A stretch of DNA of 64,000 nucleotides from Bacteroidales bacterium (lineage in GTDB: Bacteria > Bacteroidota > Bacteroidia > Bacteroidales > JAADJA01). Under the pieces are notes generated by a model. That model was not told where the DNA came from. It saw nothing but the letters and a program-made list of their open reading frames with translations, and did not search any database. The stretch spans positions 1 through 64,000 of the forward strand of contig JAGQVE010000013.1 in assembly GCA_020438105.1 (NCBI GenBank), written 5' to 3'. Positions 8,246 to 18,425 of the stretch are shown one piece after another. The position numbers and the translations under genes are program-made. Within the stretch, counting starts at the first letter, position 1. Every line of letters starts with the position of its first letter.

Positions 8246-10852
8246 ATGGTTAAACATATCCTGGCTTTTTGCTTGTTGCTGAACTTCGCATTGGCTTACG
8301 GGCAGAATGACTTACTCAATCATAAAGTAACCCTCCATGTAAAAAATGCAACCCTCGATTCGGTTCTTGAAATGATTACGCAGCAAACGGGGGTGAATTT
8401 TTCATACAGCAATCAAAGTATTCAATCGGAAAGAACAATTTCAATTATTGCGGAAGACAAACCTCTGACTGAAGTTTTAAACGAAATTTCCGAAAAACTA
8501 CATCTTCAATTTAAAGAAGTTAAAGATCAGGTGGTGATAAAAGCCGCAAAGGAAAAACCGGCCGAAGAGGAAAAGTTCACCATCAGCGGCCATGTCAGGG
8601 ATGCCGAAACCGGAGAATCGCTGCCCGGAGCAACCATATGGGACCCAACATCACAATCCGGGACCATTAGCAACAATTATGGCTTTTATTCGCTCACATT
8701 GCCCCGCGGTTCGTACGGTTTACAATATAGTTATGTCGGGTTTGAGCAGCAATTACTTCAAATTGATTTGCAGGAAAATATGCGTAAAGATGTGGGAATG
8801 GCACTTAATGCAGCTTTGCTGGGAGAGGTGACCATCACCACAGATGAAAAGCTGGAAACCATCGAAAAAAGCCAGATGAGTAAAATCAGGGTAAATCCTG
8901 CCACCCTGAATACCCTGCCCGAATTTGCAGGCGAAGTGGGCCTGATCAAAAGCCTGCAAACCTTCCCGGGAATTAAAACCCACAGCGACGGGTCAGCATT
9001 CTTTTTTGTGAGAGGGGGGAACAAGGATCAAAACCTCATCCTCATTGATGAAGCGCCGGTGTATAACCCGGCCCACCTTTTTGGTTATTATTCGGTTATC
9101 ATTCCCGATGTGGCGAAAGAGATCAACATTTATAAAGCCGACATGCCCATCGAAAAAGGTGACCGCTTGTCATCGGTTATTGATGTGCAAACCAAAGACG
9201 GGAACCTCCATAACTTTGGGATGACCGGCGTGCTCAACCCGCTCATTCACCGTTTTGCAATTGAAGCCCCGATCGTAAAAGAAAAATCCTCGGTTTTTGC
9301 CTCTTACCGTCATTCCAATTTCAGGTGGCTTTACAGGCTGGCTAACGCTGATGCTGCACTATACCTGTTTGACCTTAATTTTAAGCTGAATTGGAAACTC
9401 AGTAAAAATGACCGGCTTTATTATTCGTTCTTTTACGGCAAGGATAATTTCACCAATCAAAGGATAAATGAAACAGGCGGCATCCGCTGGTACAATTTCA
9501 CCTCCACCCTGCGTTGGAACCATATTTATAACAGTCGCCTGTTTTCAAACCTGACGCTTTACACCAGTACTTATAATTACAATTTGCTGGCGGACGCCAC
9601 CATCTGGGAATCGGAGATCAACAATGTGACGATCAATTATGACTTCAGCTATTTTATCAATCCTGAAACTTCGCTCAGGTTTGGGATCAATCAAACCTTT
9701 CACGATTTTAATCCCGGAAACTTAACGGCGGATGAAAACAATCCATACATCCCGAAGGTATCGGGCAGTAAAGCGGCAAAAACCGTTTTTTATGTGAACC
9801 GTGAGCACAACATCAATGAAAACTGGTCGTGGAAAATCGGGGCACGAATGCCCATCTGGACCATGCAAGGACCGGCCGTAATTTACCAGTTCGACAGCAG
9901 TTACAATGTAACCGACACACTTACTTTCCAGGAAAAAGATGCCATTAAAACCTTTGTGAATCTTGATCCGCGACTGAGTTTAAAATACAGGATTTCGAAA
10001 AATGCTTCCTTCAAATTAAGCTGGGGCATTTACCATCAATACCTCAACCTCATCTCCAATTCCATCAGTCCGTTTACCTCTTTTGAGATTTGGATGCCCA
10101 GTGGAACCAACATCAAACCCCAACGGGCTAATCAGTTTGCCATTGGGATCAATAAATTCCTCGAAAAGCAAAAAGTGGAGTTTGTAGCTGAAGCATATTA
10201 TAAAAAAATGTTTAACCAGGTCGATTACGAACCCCATGCGAATATTTTACTAAACCCGCTTTTTGAAGGCGAACTGCGTTTCGGAACTGCCCGGGCTTAT
10301 GGTTTGGAATTATCGCTTAGAAGAACCGAAGGCCGATTAACGGGATGGATCAGTTATACATATTCGCGAGTTTTCAAAAAAATCGACGGACTGAATGACG
10401 GCAATGAATTCCCGGCCTATTACGACCGCCCGAATGATTTTTCCATCTTCCTCTCCTACCACCTCTCCAAACGGGTAAATATTTCAGCCAACTGGACATA
10501 TTACACCGGTTCAGCCATCACCACACCCATTGGTTTTTACAGCTACAACGGAAGCACCATACCGCTTTACGGCGAAAAAAATAACGACCGACTGCCGGAT
10601 TATCATAGGTTGGATGTTGCTTTGGCCTGGATGCTCAACAAACCCGGCAATAACTTCCAGCACTCACTCAGTTTTGCGATTTACAATTTTTACAACCGGC
10701 ATAACCCGGTTTCGGTCAACTTTAATAAGGTAGAAACCAAAGAAGGAAAATTTGTGGTGCCGGCTAATTTATATGGAACCCAGGATGTCATGGTCACACA
10801 AAAATATTTACTGGGCATCATGCCATCGATAACCTATAAATTTAAGATTTGA
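8246..10852 (+). CDS. TonB-dependent receptor with STN signalling domain
   Basis: An 868-residue outer-membrane transporter. After a signal peptide comes an STN domain (about 22-100), which in this family contacts the periplasmic FecR domain. A carboxypeptidase-regulatory-like beta-sandwich follows (about 110-190, ISGHVRDAETGESLPGA), then the plug domain (about 215-320, with FFVRGGNKDQNLILIDE), and the barrel ends in an aromatic strand (YKFKI). The start used is the ATG at 8246, one base after the fecR stop; a GTG at 8237 overlapping fecR is also possible. The substrate cannot be read. There is no SusD partner, and the following DUF4249 gene suggests a non-glycan type of module. Confidence 0.93.
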   Translation: MVKHILAFCLLLNFALAYGQNDLLNHKVTLHVKNATLDSVLEMITQQTGVNFSYSNQSIQSERTISIIAEDKPLTEVLNEISEKLHLQFKEVKDQVVIKAAKEKPAEEEKFTISGHVRDAETGESLPGATIWDPTSQSGTISNNYGFYSLTLPRGSYGLQYSYVGFEQQLLQIDLQENMRKDVGMALNAALLGEVTITTDEKLETIEKSQMSKIRVNPATLNTLPEFAGEVGLIKSLQTFPGIKTHSDGSAFFFVRGGNKDQNLILIDEAPVYNPAHLFGYYSVIIPDVAKEINIYKADMPIEKGDRLSSVIDVQTKDGNLHNFGMTGVLNPLIHRFAIEAPIVKEKSSVFASYRHSNFRWLYRLANADAALYLFDLNFKLNWKLSKNDRLYYSFFYGKDNFTNQRINETGGIRWYNFTSTLRWNHIYNSRLFSNLTLYTSTYNYNLLADATIWESEINNVTINYDFSYFINPETSLRFGINQTFHDFNPGNLTADENNPYIPKVSGSKAAKTVFYVNREHNINENWSWKIGARMPIWTMQGPAVIYQFDSSYNVTDTLTFQEKDAIKTFVNLDPRLSLKYRISKNASFKLSWGIYHQYLNLISNSISPFTSFEIWMPSGTNIKPQRANQFAIGINKFLEKQKVEFVAEAYYKKMFNQVDYEPHANILLNPLFEGELRFGTARAYGLELSLRRTEGRLTGWISYTYSRVFKKIDGLNDGNEFPAYYDRPNDFSIFLSYHLSKRVNISANWTYYTGSAITTPIGFYSYNGSTIPLYGEKNNDRLPDYHRLDVALAWMLNKPGNNFQHSLSFAIYNFYNRHNPVSVNFNKVETKEGKFVVPANLYGTQDVMVTQKYLLGIMPSITYKFKI

Positions 10853-11703
10853 TGAGCCGTATTAAAGTGACGTATAAAAACTTTGGGCAGGTCATCGCAA
10901 TGACGGTGGTAATTGTTAGTCTGCTCACTGTAAGCTGCGAAGAAAAAAGTGACCATCCCCTTCCCAACCAGCAAATCAATACCATTGTGGTGGATGGCAT
11001 GCTCACCAATGAACTCAAAAGGCAGGAGATCCGATTGAGTAAACCCTACAGTGATCCCAACCAAAATCCGGAACCCGTTACAGGGGCGGTGGTAACTGTT
11101 ATCGTTGACGGGCTAACGGTTCCGTTTATCGAATCAACCGAAGAACCCGGCTTATACCAAACCAGTCAGCCTGCTGCCGCTACCATTGATAAAACCTACC
11201 ATTTGCAGATCGAGTCAGCCGGAGAAACCTACACTGCCTCAACCTACATGATTCCAATTGCTGCACCCAACCAGCCCACATTCCAGTATGTACCCGACAC
11301 CGGGCTGTACCAAATTCAATGGAATAACCCGGAATACAGTCCTTTCGAAACTGCCATGTACGAAGCGGATATTTCATGGGGGCATTTGCCGGCTTATACC
11401 AATGATTCGCTAACCAAAGCACGACTTACCTTTTACACCCTCAACACCATTGATGTGAGCTACATCATCTTCCCGCAGGATAAAGAAGAGGTTTATTTCC
11501 CGTATGGCAGCATAGCGATCCTGAAAAAATACTCCCTCACCGATGAATATGCAGCTTACCTCCGCGCCCTCCTTGCCGAAACCGAATGGCAGGGCAGCAT
11601 TTTTGAAGATGCCCGTGGTAATTTGCCCAGCAATATCTCAAATGGCGGGCTTGGGTATTTCAGTGCTTGTTCGGTGATTGCAGATACGGTGGTGGTGGAA
11701 TGA
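10852..11703 (+). CDS. DUF4249 family lipoprotein
   Basis: A 283-residue protein with a lipobox (LLTVSCEE), followed by a beta-rich domain with INTIVVDGMLTNEL and VTGAVVTVIVDG, features of DUF4249. Such proteins sit beside TonB receptors in Bacteroidota and are thought to be outer-membrane lipoprotein partners. The ATG overlaps the receptor stop codon by one base (TGATG), so translation is coupled. A TTG three bases earlier is also in frame. A repeat-flanked insertion begins 12 bp after its stop. Confidence 0.85.
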   Translation: MSRIKVTYKNFGQVIAMTVVIVSLLTVSCEEKSDHPLPNQQINTIVVDGMLTNELKRQEIRLSKPYSDPNQNPEPVTGAVVTVIVDGLTVPFIESTEEPGLYQTSQPAAATIDKTYHLQIESAGETYTASTYMIPIAAPNQPTFQYVPDTGLYQIQWNNPEYSPFETAMYEADISWGHLPAYTNDSLTKARLTFYTLNTIDVSYIIFPQDKEEVYFPYGSIAILKKYSLTDEYAAYLRALLAETEWQGSIFEDARGNLPSNISNGGLGYFSACSVIADTVVVE

Positions 11704-11714
11704 TTATATTGTAA

Positions 11715-11779
11715 AAAAATATACAACCCAATAAGGGTATTCCCATTTCAGTGTGTATTACTACCAAAATTATAACTCT
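11715..11779 (+). repeat. 65-bp direct repeat, left copy
   Basis: This 65-bp sequence recurs at 14630-14694 with three mismatches. The right copy is the leader of the lipoprotein gene at 14714. The left copy sits directly after the DUF4249 stop, which is where that leader would be if the gene between the repeats were absent. The pair therefore marks the two borders of an inserted block of 2,915 bp. Confidence 0.85.
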
Positions 11780-11785
11780 TGTCTC

Positions 11786-11874
11786 GTCCTCGTTTTAGCA
11801 AAGGCAATTGTGCGCCCAACGAGGATGATTTATTTGGGCATTTGTAATGCCTTGAATATATATTAGCCCCAAAT
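11786..11874. repeat. cluster of short hairpins (REP-like)
   Basis: Two nested foldbacks lie between the left direct repeat and the beta-helix gene. GTCCTCGTT (11786-11794) pairs with AACGAGGAT (11818-11826). The second is the hairpin GGCATT-TGT-AATGCC (11837-11851) inside the looser arms ATTTGGGC (11832-11839) and GCCCCAAAT (11866-11874). The pattern resembles repetitive extragenic palindromes; it has no similarity to the palindromes at 61-63 kb. The rest of the 11704-11999 interval is AT-rich with no gene. Confidence 0.55.
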
Positions 11875-11999
11875 ATAATGACCATTCTGAAGCGAATATT
11901 TCAATAGTCAACACTAAATTATTTGTTTTCCATCACCATTTTATAAAATTTCTTCATCAAAATACATTATTCTTCTATTTTTACATAAAATTCCTGATT

Positions 12000-14573
12000 A
12001 TGAAAAACAATTGTTTTTACTTATTTTTTTTCTACCTGTTTTTATTTCCAATTTTTTCATACACACAAACTGTAATTCCTGAAGGAGAAATTTCAGGCAT
12101 CTGGACTCTCGAAGATTCTCCTTATCAAATTGCTGGCTACGTGATAGTACCACCTGATTCAACTTTGTTAATTGAACCAGGTGTTACCATAGAATTTCAG
12201 GATCATTATATGTTTCAGGTATATGGAAAGATTTATGCTATTGGAACAAAAACCGATAGTATAAAAGTAACTATTATTCCAGAATTACAAGATGTAGGAT
12301 GGAATAGAATCGATATTATCGATGAAAATCCAATACCTATAGATAGCTCTGTATTTAAGTATTGTGTGTTTGAGTATGGCTTCGCTAATAATTTTAATGA
12401 AAAAAATAACGGTGGAGCCCTTTCGATCTACGATACCAAGGTGTTTATATCAAATTGCACATTTAGGTATAATAAGGCTATTTTTTCGGGTGGAGCAATA
12501 TATTCAATTGATTCTGATGTTACAATAGATAGTTGTAGTTTTTTAAATAATATGGCTGTTGATACATATCCCAGCGGCGCAATTCATTCGCAAAGCAGTA
12601 AATTTCAACTTACAAATAGTTTGTTTGCTGGGAATTCCTCAATTATCGGCAATAATACACTTTCTGTTTACGGAGGAGATGCAATTGTTGATAATTGCAT
12701 TTTTGTAAATAACTATGGGGGATCTAGTACTATTACAATAGCTGATAGTTATGAGACGGTTTACCAATTAGGTTTTACAAATAATATCATTGCAAATAAT
12801 ATTGCAGGATTAACAGGAGGAGTCTGGTTTCTGGGTAACGATGATTTTTATAGTTTTCCTGTAATTCAAAATAACCTTATAGTCAATAATATTGCTACTG
12901 ATCCTGATGCAAGAGCTGGAGGTGCAATCATACTTTATTGTGACCCGGTATTTACAAATAATACATTTGCATATAACTCAAGTGCAAATGGAGGTGGTGG
13001 TATATGGGTGGGTGAAATGACCAGTCCAAATATTTATAATTCCATCATTTACGGTAATACTTTAAATGGATTGCCAAATCAAATTTATTTAGCAACGGAT
13101 GATGCTGATCCTAATTTTTCTAATTGTTGTATTGAAGATGGATTAAATGGTATTACAACGGAACCCGGATATACTTATTCAGGAAATTACATAAATAATA
13201 TTTCTACTAACCCAATGTTTATTGATACTTCAATGCTTAATTATCTTCCTGCATGCAATTCAGATTGTATAAATGGCGGTACAATAGACACTACGGGATT
13301 AAATTTACCAATCTATGATATTAGAAAGCTTCAACGTATTTCTGGTGATACAATTGATATTGGAGCATATGAGTTTCAGGCTTTGACCATACTAGAACAA
13401 TCAACAGATACTGCAGCTTGTGTGGGAAATGATTTGTTATTATTCTGTTATGCTATTGGAGATGATATAACGTATCAATGGCAAAAGGATAATTCTAATA
13501 TTGAAGGTGCAAATGAATCCGAGTTTATAATTACAAATTCCAGTCTATCCGATCAAGGAGTATATAAGTGTATAGTTTCAAATGGATGTAAAGTTGAACA
13601 AAGTGAAGAAATTCTGCTCAACATTTTTGATCTGCCAAGTGCTGATTTAGGTGTTGATACAACACTTTGTTTTGGGGAAAGTATTATTTTATCTCCTGGA
13701 AGTTTTGATACTTATGAATGGCAAAATGGATCAACGGATTCAACGTTTATAGTAAATTCCCAAGGTGTTTACTGGGTGGAAGTTTCAAATGGTTATTGTA
13801 GTTCAATAGATAGTATATATGTTTCATATTATGATAAATTAGAAGTAGGTCTGATTGATGACACGCTAATTTGTTTAAATGAATCAATTGTCCTAGAACC
13901 CAGTTCTTTATTTGTTGCATATGAATGGAGTAGCGGATCTGAGCTCTCATATTTCAATTTTATTGGTTCCGAATTTGGTGTTGGAGATCATATAATTAGT
14001 CTGATTGCAACAGACATAAATGGATGTTCTGAATATGATTCAACGATTATTGCAGTAAAGCCCCTTCCTTTAATAGAACTTCCCAATGATACTATTATTG
14101 GATTAACAGACACATTGATTTTAGATGCTGGTGATAATTTCGAGACATATCTTTGGCAGGATGGAGAAAATGATCAACTATATACAATATTAGGTCAGGG
14201 TTACGAACCCGGCCTCTATCAATTTTACGTGGAAGTAATGGATGTGAACGGTTGTACAAATGCTGATACCATTATTGTCACCATAATTGATGATTCTGGG
14301 ATCGATGAGCTTTTAACAACAAATCATTTTAATATAATTCCAAATCCCAGCCAGGGAGCGTTCACCTTATCATTTCACGAATCAATCAATGAATCATTTG
14401 AGATAAAAATCTATTCATCAGAAAAGCGGCTGGTTTATTACGAAAGATTTGAGTTATTTGAGCCAGTTTTAGAATTGAAATTAGAATTAGGTAAAAATCC
14501 TGTGCCAGGAATTTATCTTATTAATATTTCAAATAACTCCTTTTCTGAAATTTCGAAAGTGATTATCAAATAA
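12000..14573 (+). CDS. T9SS-secreted beta-helix protein with Ig-like domain
   Basis: An 857-residue cell-surface or secreted protein. A signal peptide (to about 22) is followed by a right-handed parallel beta-helix (about 30-400) with many short repeats such as NNIIANNIAG and GGAIILYCDPVFTNNTFAY. Next is an immunoglobulin-like domain (about 465-545, with YQWQKDNSNIEG and GVYKCIVSNGC), two or three bacterial surface repeats (VDTTLCFGESIIL and similar), and a T9SS type A sorting domain (NIIPNPSQGAF to the end). The gene is clearly more AT-rich than its neighbours, and it separates two genes of a TonB-receptor operon. Together with the flanking repeats this points to a later insertion. The ligand or substrate is unknown. 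Confidence 0.88.
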   Translation: MKNNCFYLFFFYLFLFPIFSYTQTVIPEGEISGIWTLEDSPYQIAGYVIVPPDSTLLIEPGVTIEFQDHYMFQVYGKIYAIGTKTDSIKVTIIPELQDVGWNRIDIIDENPIPIDSSVFKYCVFEYGFANNFNEKNNGGALSIYDTKVFISNCTFRYNKAIFSGGAIYSIDSDVTIDSCSFLNNMAVDTYPSGAIHSQSSKFQLTNSLFAGNSSIIGNNTLSVYGGDAIVDNCIFVNNYGGSSTITIADSYETVYQLGFTNNIIANNIAGLTGGVWFLGNDDFYSFPVIQNNLIVNNIATDPDARAGGAIILYCDPVFTNNTFAYNSSANGGGGIWVGEMTSPNIYNSIIYGNTLNGLPNQIYLATDDADPNFSNCCIEDGLNGITTEPGYTYSGNYINNISTNPMFIDTSMLNYLPACNSDCINGGTIDTTGLNLPIYDIRKLQRISGDTIDIGAYEFQALTILEQSTDTAACVGNDLLLFCYAIGDDITYQWQKDNSNIEGANESEFIITNSSLSDQGVYKCIVSNGCKVEQSEEILLNIFDLPSADLGVDTTLCFGESIILSPGSFDTYEWQNGSTDSTFIVNSQGVYWVEVSNGYCSSIDSIYVSYYDKLEVGLIDDTLICLNESIVLEPSSLFVAYEWSSGSELSYFNFIGSEFGVGDHIISLIATDINGCSEYDSTIIAVKPLPLIELPNDTIIGLTDTLILDAGDNFETYLWQDGENDQLYTILGQGYEPGLYQFYVEVMDVNGCTNADTIIVTIIDDSGIDELLTTNHFNIIPNPSQGAFTLSFHESINESFEIKIYSSEKRLVYYERFELFEPVLELKLELGKNPVPGIYLINISNNSFSEISKVIIK

Positions 14574-14629
14574 AGGTTTTCCGTTTTTTTCATTCTTAAA
14601 TTTTAAATCTGATTAATTCATATTATCAG

Positions 14630-14694
14630 AAAAATATACAACCCAATAAGGGTAAACCCATTTCAGTGTGTATTACTACCAAAATCATAACTCT
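14630..14694 (+). repeat. 65-bp direct repeat, right copy
   Basis: Second copy of the repeat at 11715-11779. It lies immediately upstream of the lipoprotein gene (ATG 14714), so it is probably the original copy and part of that gene's leader. Confidence 0.85.
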
Positions 14695-14713
14695 AAATTT
14701 AAAATTTATCAAA

Positions 14714-15826
14714 ATGAAAACACTGAAAGCGATTTTAATCTTAGCCACATTAACCACCAGCCTTATATTCACATCCTGCCAGAAAAACGAACTGACCGAT
14801 ACTCAGCAGCCTGAGAATATCATGCCCGAACGATTTAAAGTGGATATTCCATCCTCCATCAGTTCGGCATACAGTTACAAAGATGCCAAAGTGGATACTT
14901 TGCAGGGAAATGATATTTATCAGCACCTTCGTACATTCATTCATGTTGGACAGCATGCGGCAGATATAACAGGTGATATCATTCTCACCATTGCACTCCA
15001 CAACCTCAGTCAGCCCATGGAATTTACTTTTACCAGCGATGATGATGGCCGGTTGAAACATGTTGTAATTATTGCCAACGCCTTTTTTGAAGGAGCCGAC
15101 TGGCAATACAAAATGACCATTACCGACGAAGGTCCGGCAGGCAATGAGGTGAGTGAAAACACGGCAATTCAGATTTTCTGGAACAAAGCGCCCATTAAAG
15201 GGATCGCCATCCTCAATCCTTACAATATTGACCGCAATACTGATCCCAAATTTGCCGATGCCATGTACCGCATCGATTACAGTGAAGCCGGTGAAATGGG
15301 TTACGAACATCACATGGTCGTTACCATTGATGGACTGCCGCTTGAGGATCCGTTGACGAATCCGTACAGTGTATCCACCCTTAAAATGTTTGTTGGTAAA
15401 AACGGCGATGTGGTAAGTGTGTATGGCAATACCGAACATCCCAATGCTACTTTTTTCAGCGGTGAAGCGGGTTTCGACTGGGCATTTGTAGCTGCCGGCA
15501 AAAACTCAACCGATATTGCAGTGGCTGAAGTAGGGCTTCCTTCAAACACCCTCAATTCTGATGACCGTTACACCCTGCTTGTTGAAAATTCCATCGAAAA
15601 TGTTTTTGAAACCCAGATATACTGCATCTGGCCCTGGATTGACCCCGCAACTGTTCAATCGTACCTTTATAATACGCAAGCACCGGGTTTCTTTGATCAT
15701 TACGGTTTTGTACAAGGCGGAACTGCTCCATCACCTGCATATAACAGCCTGCTAAACATCATTGCCGGTTTAACGCCATACAATCCGCTGGATGTTCATG
15801 ATCTTCAAATTGAATTTGATAATTAA
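14714..15826 (+). CDS. uncharacterised lipoprotein next to a TonB receptor module
   Basis: A 370-residue protein with a lipoprotein signal (LIFTSCQKN, Cys about 22). I do not recognise the family. The mature part is beta-rich, with no cysteine pair, no membrane helix and no repeat; it ends in DLQIEFDN. The ATG at 14714 gives the clean signal sequence MKTLKAILILATL, so it is preferred over a frame extending to 14666 that runs through the repeat. It was probably adjacent to the DUF4249 gene before the insertion, so it likely belongs to the receptor operon as an additional surface lipoprotein. Confidence 0.8.
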   Translation: MKTLKAILILATLTTSLIFTSCQKNELTDTQQPENIMPERFKVDIPSSISSAYSYKDAKVDTLQGNDIYQHLRTFIHVGQHAADITGDIILTIALHNLSQPMEFTFTSDDDGRLKHVVIIANAFFEGADWQYKMTITDEGPAGNEVSENTAIQIFWNKAPIKGIAILNPYNIDRNTDPKFADAMYRIDYSEAGEMGYEHHMVVTIDGLPLEDPLTNPYSVSTLKMFVGKNGDVVSVYGNTEHPNATFFSGEAGFDWAFVAAGKNSTDIAVAEVGLPSNTLNSDDRYTLLVENSIENVFETQIYCIWPWIDPATVQSYLYNTQAPGFFDHYGFVQGGTAPSPAYNSLLNIIAGLTPYNPLDVHDLQIEFDN

Positions 15827-15847
15827 TTAAATCTTTAATCCCAAACG

Positions 15848-15877
15848 AAAGGCGCTCTGAAAGGAGTGCCTTTTTTA
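15848..15877 (+). terminator. terminator after the receptor module
   Basis: AAAGGCGCTC pairs with GGAGTGCCTTT around a short TGAAA loop and is followed by a T run. It closes the operon of the lipoprotein gene before the respiratory genes. Confidence 0.8.
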
Positions 15878-15951
15878 TTTTTCACTGTGAACCATAGTGT
15901 TAAATATTTGTTAATGGAACCAGTGGTAAAACAGTTAATTTAGAATACTTC

Positions 15952-15959
15952 TAAATTTG
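15952..15959 (+). promoter_or_regulatory. -7 promoter element of the oxidase operon
   Basis: TAAATTTG matches TAnnTTTG and lies 16 bp before the ATG of the SCO gene, so the operon would have a very short leader. Confidence 0.55.
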
Positions 15960-15974
15960 CAAACCTTTTAAAAA

Positions 15975-16805
15975 ATGACATTTCCAACGTACAAAAAACA
16001 AGAATCAGCGAGGTTATCAGGATTGATAGGTTCAATTCTAATAATTTTTTTAGCATCGGTTTCGACCGTTGCTGAAGAATTTCAGCCTGCCCCCGAATTA
16101 GGAATTTATGAGCATCTCGACGAATATATTCCTGATGACATCATCCTTGCAGATGAGAATTACAATGAAATCAATCTTAAAGAATCCATCGACAAACCAA
16201 CTGTGATTGCACTGGTTTATTATGAGTGCCCTGGCATTTGCAGTCCACTGCTCGAAGGTGTTGCGGATGTGATCACAAAAGCGAAGATTGATCTGGGAAA
16301 AGATTATGATGTTTATACTGTGAGTTTTAATCCGGCTGAAAAGCCAAAACTGGCCAAAGACAAAAAAAGAAATTATGCAAAATTGGTGAAAGGTCAGGAT
16401 GTGCAAAACGGATGGACCTGGTTTACCGGCGACAGTACCAATATAAACAATTTACTGAACGCATTAGGATATAAAGTAAAAAAGGAAGGTGCCGAATACA
16501 TTCATCCAGCTGCTCTGATTGTACTCAGCCCCGATGGCAAGATTACCCGATATCTCCACGGCACCTATTTTTTACCTTTTGATTTAAAAATGGCGGTGGT
16601 AGAAGCCTCCAAAGGCAAAAGCGGCCCTACCATCAATAAGGTTTTACAATATTGTTTCAGTTACGATCCGGAAGGGAAAAAATATGTTTTTAATGTTACG
16701 AAAATTTCAGGCACCCTGATCCTTTTTGTAGCCTTATCCATGTTTATCGGACTGATGTTTAAACGAAAAAACAAGAATACTCAATCTTTTAAAGAGAATC
16801 AATAA
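15975..16805 (+). CDS. SCO1/SenC family copper chaperone
   Basis: A 276-residue thioredoxin-fold protein for assembly of the CuA centre of cytochrome oxidase. It has an amino-terminal signal or membrane segment (about 15-33), the copper-binding motif CPGIC (Cys85, Cys89) and the distal histidine (His177 in YIHPAA). An additional carboxy-terminal membrane helix (about 243-262) precedes a basic tail, so it is anchored at both ends or at the carboxy end. It is the first gene of the caa3 operon, 1 bp before subunit I, which fits a dedicated assembly factor. Confidence 0.92.
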   Translation: MTFPTYKKQESARLSGLIGSILIIFLASVSTVAEEFQPAPELGIYEHLDEYIPDDIILADENYNEINLKESIDKPTVIALVYYECPGICSPLLEGVADVITKAKIDLGKDYDVYTVSFNPAEKPKLAKDKKRNYAKLVKGQDVQNGWTWFTGDSTNINNLLNALGYKVKKEGAEYIHPAALIVLSPDGKITRYLHGTYFLPFDLKMAVVEASKGKSGPTINKVLQYCFSYDPEGKKYVFNVTKISGTLILFVALSMFIGLMFKRKNKNTQSFKENQ

Positions 16806-16806
16806 T

Positions 16807-18420
16807 ATGGCAGAAGCTTTATCACAGCCTGTATCGTTTTACCAGGCCAAAACAGGATTATTTAGCTGGATATTTTCCACCGATCACAAGCGGATCGGGT
16901 TGCTTTATTTTTACGCCATCATCTCCTTTTTCCTGGTGGCGATGTCGCTGGGTTTCCTGATGCGGCTTGAGCTGATCGCCCCGGGTGAAACCATCATGGA
17001 TGCAAAAACTTACAACCAGGTTTTTACACTTCACGGTGTGATCATGATTTTTTTATTCCTCATTCCCAGTGTGCCGGCATTTTTTGGCAATTTTCTATTG
17101 CCGCTGATGATCGGAACGGATGATGTGGCATTTCCCAAACTGAACCTGTTTTCATGGTGGTTATATGTTTTGGGTGGAATTTTTGCGCTGCTAACACTCG
17201 TTGTTGGAAATGGTCCTGCTGATACCGGCTGGACGTTTTATGCTCCCTATAGTGTAAAAACAGGAACCAACGTTACGATGGCGGTACTTGCAGCCTTCAT
17301 CCTCGGTTTTTCAAGTATCCTCACCGGGTTGAACTTCATTGTAACGATCCATCGTTTGCGCGCACCCAAAATGAAGTGGTTTCAAATGCCGCTTTTTGCC
17401 TGGGCGCTTTATGCCACTGCATGGATTCAGTTGCTGGCAACACCGGTTATTGGTATCACGCTGCTGATGATCATCGCAGAAAGAGTATTTGGAGTTGGCT
17501 TATTTGATCCGGCACTGGGTGGCGATCCGATCCTTTATCAGCACTTATTCTGGATATATTCACATCCGGCAGTTTATATTATGGTATTGCCCGCCATGGG
17601 ATTGATCTCCGAAATGATACCAACTTTTGCCAAAAGAACCATATTCGGCTATAAGGCCATTGCCTATTCCAGTTTAGCGATTGCTTTTATAGGATACTTT
17701 GTATGGGGTCACCATATGTTTACCTCAGGTATGAGCGGACCGGCAAGGGTGATATTCTCCGTACTAACCTTTCTTGTGGCGGTACCTTCAGCCATTAAGG
17801 TTTTTAACTGGGTAGCCACTTTATACAAAGGTTCGATTAATGTTAAAACCCCGCTTTTGTTTTCGCTGGCATTTATTTTCCAGTTTCTTCTTGGCGGATT
17901 AACAGGATTGGTAATCGGGGCATTGGCAACGGATATTCACCTTCATGATACATACTTCGTAGTTGGTCACTTCCACTACGTAATGTTTGGTGGTGCCGGT
18001 TTTGCATTTTTTGGTGCATTGCATTACTGGTATGGAAAGATTTGGGGAAAGATGTACAACGAAAGCACGGCTCAAATCGCTTTTTGGTTGATGTTTATCG
18101 GATTCAACGTATTGTATTTTCCGATGCTTGTACTGGGAATCATGGGAATGCCCCGAAGATATTATGATTATCTCGAAGATTTTACCACTTTAAATGTGGT
18201 TTCTACTGTGGGTTCATGGATATTGATATCGGGAATTATCCTAATGATTTACAATCTTATTGTATCAAGAAAAAAAGGTGAAGCAGCGCCCAGAAATCCG
18301 TGGGGTAGTACAACATTGGAATGGCAAACTCCTTCGCCACCACCATTGCATAACTTTGATGCAACTCCGGTAGTTCCGGAAGGTAATCCTTATGATCACA
18401 AACAAAACAAATCAGAATAG
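16807..18420 (+). CDS. ctaD: cytochrome c oxidase subunit I (caa3 type)
   Basis: The 537-residue catalytic subunit with 12 membrane helices. Heme a ligands are His76 (TLHGVIM) and His390. The CuB ligands are His253, His302 and His303. The heme a3 ligand is His388 ([12 protein letters not shown]). The cross-link tyrosine is Tyr257. The helix VI motif reads YSHPAVY: the Glu found in mitochondrial-type enzymes (HPEVY) is Ala, and Tyr-Ser precede the His, as in A2-type heme-copper oxidases such as caa3 of Thermus. It pumps protons while reducing oxygen in the cytoplasmic membrane. Confidence 0.97.
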   Translation: MAEALSQPVSFYQAKTGLFSWIFSTDHKRIGLLYFYAIISFFLVAMSLGFLMRLELIAPGETIMDAKTYNQVFTLHGVIMIFLFLIPSVPAFFGNFLLPLMIGTDDVAFPKLNLFSWWLYVLGGIFALLTLVVGNGPADTGWTFYAPYSVKTGTNVTMAVLAAFILGFSSILTGLNFIVTIHRLRAPKMKWFQMPLFAWALYATAWIQLLATPVIGITLLMIIAERVFGVGLFDPALGGDPILYQHLFWIYSHPAVYIMVLPAMGLISEMIPTFAKRTIFGYKAIAYSSLAIAFIGYFVWGHHMFTSGMSGPARVIFSVLTFLVAVPSAIKVFNWVATLYKGSINVKTPLLFSLAFIFQFLLGGLTGLVIGALATDIHLHDTYFVVGHFHYVMFGGAGFAFFGALHYWYGKIWGKMYNESTAQIAFWLMFIGFNVLYFPMLVLGIMGMPRRYYDYLEDFTTLNVVSTVGSWILISGIILMIYNLIVSRKKGEAAPRNPWGSTTLEWQTPSPPPLHNFDATPVVPEGNPYDHKQNKSE

Positions 18421-18425
18421 AAGCT

